From Chitinivibrio alkaliphilus ACht1 (GTDB lineage Bacteria > Fibrobacterota > Chitinivibrionia > Chitinivibrionales > Chitinivibrionaceae): a stretch of DNA of 64,000 bases. Below the pieces are notes generated by a model. That model searched no databases and was not told where the DNA came from. It was given only the letters and a program-made list of their open reading frames with translations. A program made the position numbers and the translations under genes. Shown here piece by piece: positions 60,800 to 64,000 of this stretch (positions are counted from its first letter, which is position 1; each line of letters begins with the position of its first letter). Location of the stretch: contig NZ_ASJR01000009.1 in NCBI RefSeq assembly GCF_000474745.1, positions 1-64,000 of the forward strand, in the 5' to 3' direction.

Positions 60800-62164
60800 A
60801 TGGTTTCTTCCGATACGATAGTTGCCCTCGCTACGCCGCGAGGAAACGCAGCCCTTGCGGTTTTGCGTATTTCCGGTCCTGACGCACATGCACTTTGTGC
60901 CGACTTTATTCAAGAAAAAAAGCGGTTTGAGACGGCCAGTCCGGGGCAATTGCGGCGGTATCTTCTTTGTGCAAAGGGAGAGGTTATTGATGAGATCACA
61001 GCGGTGAAGTTTTCTGCGCCCCGTTCATTTACGGGGGAAGATATGGTTGAGCTCATCTGTCATGGCGGAACAACGCTTCTTGAACGTATCATATCTCTAT
61101 TTTTGTCCACCCCTCTTCGCTATGCAGATCCGGGAGAGTTTAGCCGGCGGGCTTTTTTGCATGGAAAGCTGGACTTGAAAAAAGCGGAGTCCATTCACCG
61201 TCTGATCCATGCAGAAAGTGTGCAGGCTCATAAAAATGCCCTTGCCCACTATCTAGGGCAGGAACGTCCCTTCTTTGATGCTCTGAAAGATGATATTCAT
61301 GCTCTTTTAGTAGATATGGAGACAGCCATTGAATTTAGCGATACCGACGACGTGGGAGAAAGTGCGGCCTTTACAGAACGAATGGAACATCTCTTGCAAA
61401 AAATACACCGTGATTTTGAGAAGGAGTTGGAAAAACGTCAGCGCCTGCGTGAGATAGATACGGGGGTGGATGTCTGCATTGTGGGTCGTGCCAACGCAGG
61501 AAAGTCATCACTCTTAAATGCTCTTCTTGGGTATGATCGTGCGATTATTAATGCACGTAAAGGGACAACCCGGGATATTATCACTGAAACGCGTCTTCTC
61601 GGAGGAATGCGCGTTCGCTTTATTGATACGGCTGGTTTAAATGAAACCACCGATGAAATAGAGCAGGAGGGGATTCGGCGAACGCAACAAGCGATAGCTC
61701 AGAGTGCTCTGGTAGTATGGCTTGTATCAGAAGATAGCGGCTGTACCCCAAGTGATTTTTCTGCGGTATCTTCAGGTATGGCGGAAGTGCTGGGGGTTGC
61801 GAATAAGTGTGATTCTCCGCAGGTTGAGAGTGCAGAATCGTTTCTCACGAAACATGGTGTGTATACGTGCTCCGTTTCTGCTCGGACGGGGGAGGGGGTG
61901 TCTCAGCTTCTCAGGGAGATCGAGACGCGAATACATGAAAGATACTGTGATGTAGAGTATGAGACTGTCATAGGGACTGAACGAGAAGAAGCCCTTGTAC
62001 GAAGAATTGTACAGGAGCTTGATAAGATAGACCTTGGAACACCCATGGAAATTCAGGCAGAATATCTTCGCTCCATACTTTCCCATTTGGAAAGTATTTA
62101 TGGAAAGAGTTCTCCCGAAGAGGTCCTCAATGACATATTCGGGAGTTTCTGCATCGGTAAATAG
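60800..62164 (+). CDS. mnmE: tRNA modification GTPase MnmE
   Basis: With MnmG it adds the carboxymethylaminomethyl group to wobble U34 of certain tRNAs. 454 residues. The N-terminal folate-binding domain has TIVALATPRGNAALAVLRIS. The inserted G domain has GRANAGKSSLLNALLG, GTTRDIITE, DTAGLNETTDEIE and NKCD. The helical domain ends in the conserved FCIGK. GTG 60794 is in frame, but ATG 60800 with AGAGG is the family start. Neighbouring nifS could supply sulfur for 2-thiolation of the same base. Confidence 0.96.
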   Translation: MVSSDTIVALATPRGNAALAVLRISGPDAHALCADFIQEKKRFETASPGQLRRYLLCAKGEVIDEITAVKFSAPRSFTGEDMVELICHGGTTLLERIISLFLSTPLRYADPGEFSRRAFLHGKLDLKKAESIHRLIHAESVQAHKNALAHYLGQERPFFDALKDDIHALLVDMETAIEFSDTDDVGESAAFTERMEHLLQKIHRDFEKELEKRQRLREIDTGVDVCIVGRANAGKSSLLNALLGYDRAIINARKGTTRDIITETRLLGGMRVRFIDTAGLNETTDEIEQEGIRRTQQAIAQSALVVWLVSEDSGCTPSDFSAVSSGMAEVLGVANKCDSPQVESAESFLTKHGVYTCSVSARTGEGVSQLLREIETRIHERYCDVEYETVIGTEREEALVRRIVQELDKIDLGTPMEIQAEYLRSILSHLESIYGKSSPEEVLNDIFGSFCIGK

Positions 62165-62170
62165 GCTTTG

Positions 62171-63658
62171 CTATTGAAAGCTTCGATTATACTCTGCCCG
62201 TTTGAGCTGGGCTTCGTGGTAGAAGTCCACATAATGGTCTGTGGCAATCTCCCACGAGAAATTTTCGCGCATGGCACAGCGGCGAAGCCAATCAAAGGCG
62301 GTGTGGTGAGTATACCAAATATCCAGAGCCCATTCTATTGTGCCTTGCAGGGCTTCGGGAGTTGCATCCCAAAATTTAAACCCTGTACCCTCGTTTCGCT
62401 GAATATCAAAGTTACGAACCGTGTCATCCAGGCCGCCAACGGCTCGAACAATGGGCAGGGTTCCATATTTAAGCGAATAGATTTGATTTAATCCGCAGGG
62501 CTCAAATATGGATGGCATGAGAAACATATCCGCCCCTGCCTCAATAAGATGGGCTTTCTCGTTTGAATAGCCAATCCACGAGCCTACTTTGCCGGGATAT
62601 CGTTCCGGAAGTGCGCCAAAGAAATCTTCCATTCCCTTGTCTCCGCTTCCAAGTATCACAAACTGCACATCATGGGTGGCAAGAATGGTTTCAATGACGG
62701 GAATAAGCAGATGGTATCCTTTTTGTTCTACCATGCGTCCCACAATGCCGATAATGGGAGGGGTATCCCGTTTTTCGAGGAGGAAGGCATCTTGAAGCTC
62801 TTCTTTGCAACGGGCTTTTCCGGAAAGATCATCTACGGAGAATTTCTGGGGGATAAGGGGATCCTTCTCAGGACACCATTCGTCGTAGTCTACGCCGTTT
62901 AATATGCCGAGAAAGGAGTCGCCCTTATTGTTTAGGGCAACTTCCATTCCAAAGTCAGAATAGGGACGAATTAGTTCTGCTGCGTGGGTTGGGCTTACCG
63001 TATTCACCATATCGGCAAAATAGATTCCCGCTTTCAGCATGTTAATATCACCATAATCCTCAAACTTATCCGGGGTAAAATGCTCTGGGCCAAACCCCAG
63101 CCAGTGATAATTGTCTCCGGGATAATTCCCCTGATAGCGGGCATTATGAATGGTTAATACTGTCGCAGCCTGACCCACGATGGGGTTATCCCAAAACCAC
63201 ACTTTTTGATATGCTGCAACCAGGGCTGCCTGCCAATCGTTGGCATGGATAATGTCGGGAGAAAATTGTGTGTCAATAGCTACTTGCAATGCAGCGCGGG
63301 CGAGAAACCCAAACCGTTTTGCGTTATCTCCGTAGTCTGTAAATTGATTGTCATGATACAAGCCTTCACGATTAAAAAAACCGTCATGCTCAATAAGGAG
63401 TACCTGTACGCCTCCTGTCCCGATAACCTGCTTTACACTACACCAGATCTCGATGCCGGGGCCCATGGAAACACCCATGGATTCAAGAACTGTCTCTGTT
63501 TCTACGCCCGTGTCTCGTATGGAGCTATAGTAGGGCAAGACAATACGCACATCATGTCCGCGTTTTTTCATATGAGCGCCAAGGGCGGAGACAACATCGG
63601 CCAACCCACCAGTCTTGGCAAAGGGGACTACTTCAGATGAGACAAATAATACGTTCAT
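62171..63658 (-). CDS. glgA: Glycogen (starch) synthase GlgA
   Basis: A GT5 enzyme extending alpha-1,4-glucan from ADP-glucose (or UDP-glucose). 495 residues. The N-terminal MNVLFVSSEVVPFAKTGGLA holds the KTGGL nucleotide-binding motif; HANDWQAALV and the C-terminal MPSIFEPCGLNQIYSLKYGT complete the signature. In-frame ATG 63676 is rejected: AGGA is spaced for 63658. A strong promoter lies just upstream. No other glycogen gene is in the window. It converges on mnmE with six bases between stops. Confidence 0.95.
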   Translation of the reverse strand: MNVLFVSSEVVPFAKTGGLADVVSALGAHMKKRGHDVRIVLPYYSSIRDTGVETETVLESMGVSMGPGIEIWCSVKQVIGTGGVQVLLIEHDGFFNREGLYHDNQFTDYGDNAKRFGFLARAALQVAIDTQFSPDIIHANDWQAALVAAYQKVWFWDNPIVGQAATVLTIHNARYQGNYPGDNYHWLGFGPEHFTPDKFEDYGDINMLKAGIYFADMVNTVSPTHAAELIRPYSDFGMEVALNNKGDSFLGILNGVDYDEWCPEKDPLIPQKFSVDDLSGKARCKEELQDAFLLEKRDTPPIIGIVGRMVEQKGYHLLIPVIETILATHDVQFVILGSGDKGMEDFFGALPERYPGKVGSWIGYSNEKAHLIEAGADMFLMPSIFEPCGLNQIYSLKYGTLPIVRAVGGLDDTVRNFDIQRNEGTGFKFWDATPEALQGTIEWALDIWYTHHTAFDWLRRCAMRENFSWEIATDHYVDFYHEAQLKRAEYNRSFQ

Positions 63659-63693
63659 AGATAATCCTGTTATCAAAGGTTTACGGCATATCT

Positions 63694-63721
63694 ATTATAA
63701 AATACAATTGAACTATTTCAA
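63694..63721 (-). promoter_or_regulatory. Sigma-70 promoter of glgA
   Basis: On the minus strand TTGAAA (63721-63716) and a perfect TATAAT (63699-63694) are separated by 16 bp, about 35 bp before the glgA ATG. Best promoter match in the window. Confidence 0.75.
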
Positions 63722-63731
63722 GGAATAGAAC

Positions 63732-64000
63732 TTATTTAAAGGGCGTTTCCCGCCAGTACCCCAATTTTTTATCTTTTTCGAGATAGAGAAAGGGGTTTTC
63801 ACCGTTGTTGTAGATTGCAATTTTATGATGATCCATAACAATTCTTCCAGAAAATTCCACTGTTTGATAGCCGATTCGTGAGTATTGGGTTACAAGATGG
63901 TGCGCCATCCTATCAAAGGCGTCTCGACTTTCATTGAAGGTGAAAAAGATGGTTGATATTCCCTGTTCTTTCAAAGCGGTATATATTTCGAGAGGTTTCT
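63732..64000 (-). CDS. C-terminal end of an unknown protein, cut by window edge
   Basis: The frame is open to the last base, so the gene continues beyond 64000. About 89 residues are visible, ending YWRETPFK. They include STIFFTFNESRDAFDRMAHH and VMDHHKIAIYNNGENPFLYL. There is no motif I recognise. The start and function cannot be decided from this window. Confidence 0.6.
   Translation of the reverse strand, partial: KPLEIYTALKEQGISTIFFTFNESRDAFDRMAHHLVTQYSRIGYQTVEFSGRIVMDHHKIAIYNNGENPFLYLEKDKKLGYWRETPFK

Overview
The window is bacterial chromosome, densely packed and about 45-50% GC by eye, with no insertion sequence, prophage, CRISPR array or rRNA. The cell it describes is a diderm with LPS: lipid A genes, BamA, an OmpH/Skp chaperone, Lpt transport genes and lipoproteins are all present. 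A fused LpxC-FabZ, a large PorU-like C25 cysteine peptidase with a type IX-like C-terminus and a citrate synthase/malic enzyme pair point to the Fibrobacterota-Chlorobi-Bacteroidota superphylum. Fibrobacterota, perhaps a Chitinivibrio-like lineage, is my best guess, but this is inference because no rRNA marker is present.

Layout. 1-7.4 kb (minus strand): bamA, ompH, lpxD, lpxC-fabZ, lpxA, tRNA-Pro and a Na+/H+ antiporter, an outer-membrane assembly block. 7.5-12 kb: bifunctional PBP1A, then coaX and a polyprenyl-phosphate sugar-1-phosphate transferase on the minus strand. 12.1-17 kb: lptC, an OstA/LptA-like gene, lptB, a von Willebrand A protein, a shikimate-kinase-like ATPase and a small exported protein. 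17-21 kb (minus): a Xer recombinase, an unusual HATPase plus cyclic-nucleotide-binding protein, and a Pit/DUF47 phosphate transport pair. 21-29 kb: a ParC/GyrA-family topoisomerase subunit, citrate synthase, malic enzyme, an exported peroxiredoxin and a second class A PBP. 29-40 kb (plus): ribF-rpsO, a DtxR regulator with a glycosyltransferase, a degenerate EAL-HDOD protein beside a REC-GGDEF protein, holA, truA, a DegP-like protease, DUF4321, gatA and an NlpC/P60 lipoprotein. 40-49 kb (plus): the 1374-residue C25 peptidase, a 60-residue protein with its own possible sigma-54 promoter, an attenuator-like leader, and a five-gene signalling operon (zinc ribbon, HEAT-REC, STAS, Hpt, REC-PP2C-HATPase). 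49-56 kb: a tandem zinc-finger protein, a CpoB-like lipoprotein, an amidohydrolase that has lost its metal ligands, an ABC-F ATPase, rpmB and fapA (DUF342). 56-64 kb: argS, a HEAT protein, nifS-nifU, mnmE, glgA and a gene cut off by the window end.

Two things stand out. First, the 45-49 kb operon combines His-Asp phosphorelay parts (Hpt, two receivers) with partner-switching parts (STAS, PP2C phosphatase, RsbW-like kinase) without a histidine kinase, and it lies behind what looks like a transcription attenuator. Second, at least five genes (lptB, the vWA gene, the peroxiredoxin, fapA and the HEAT gene) look one base out of frame exactly at a homopolymer run. In four of them the run lies within the first ten codons. 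Sequencing error is the simplest explanation; the lptB site, however, is also a textbook -1 frameshift heptamer (A AAA AAC).

Three well-formed sigma-70 promoters (glgA, rpmB, citrate synthase) share a 16-bp spacer. Genes are often coupled by ATGA, GTGA or TAATG overlaps.
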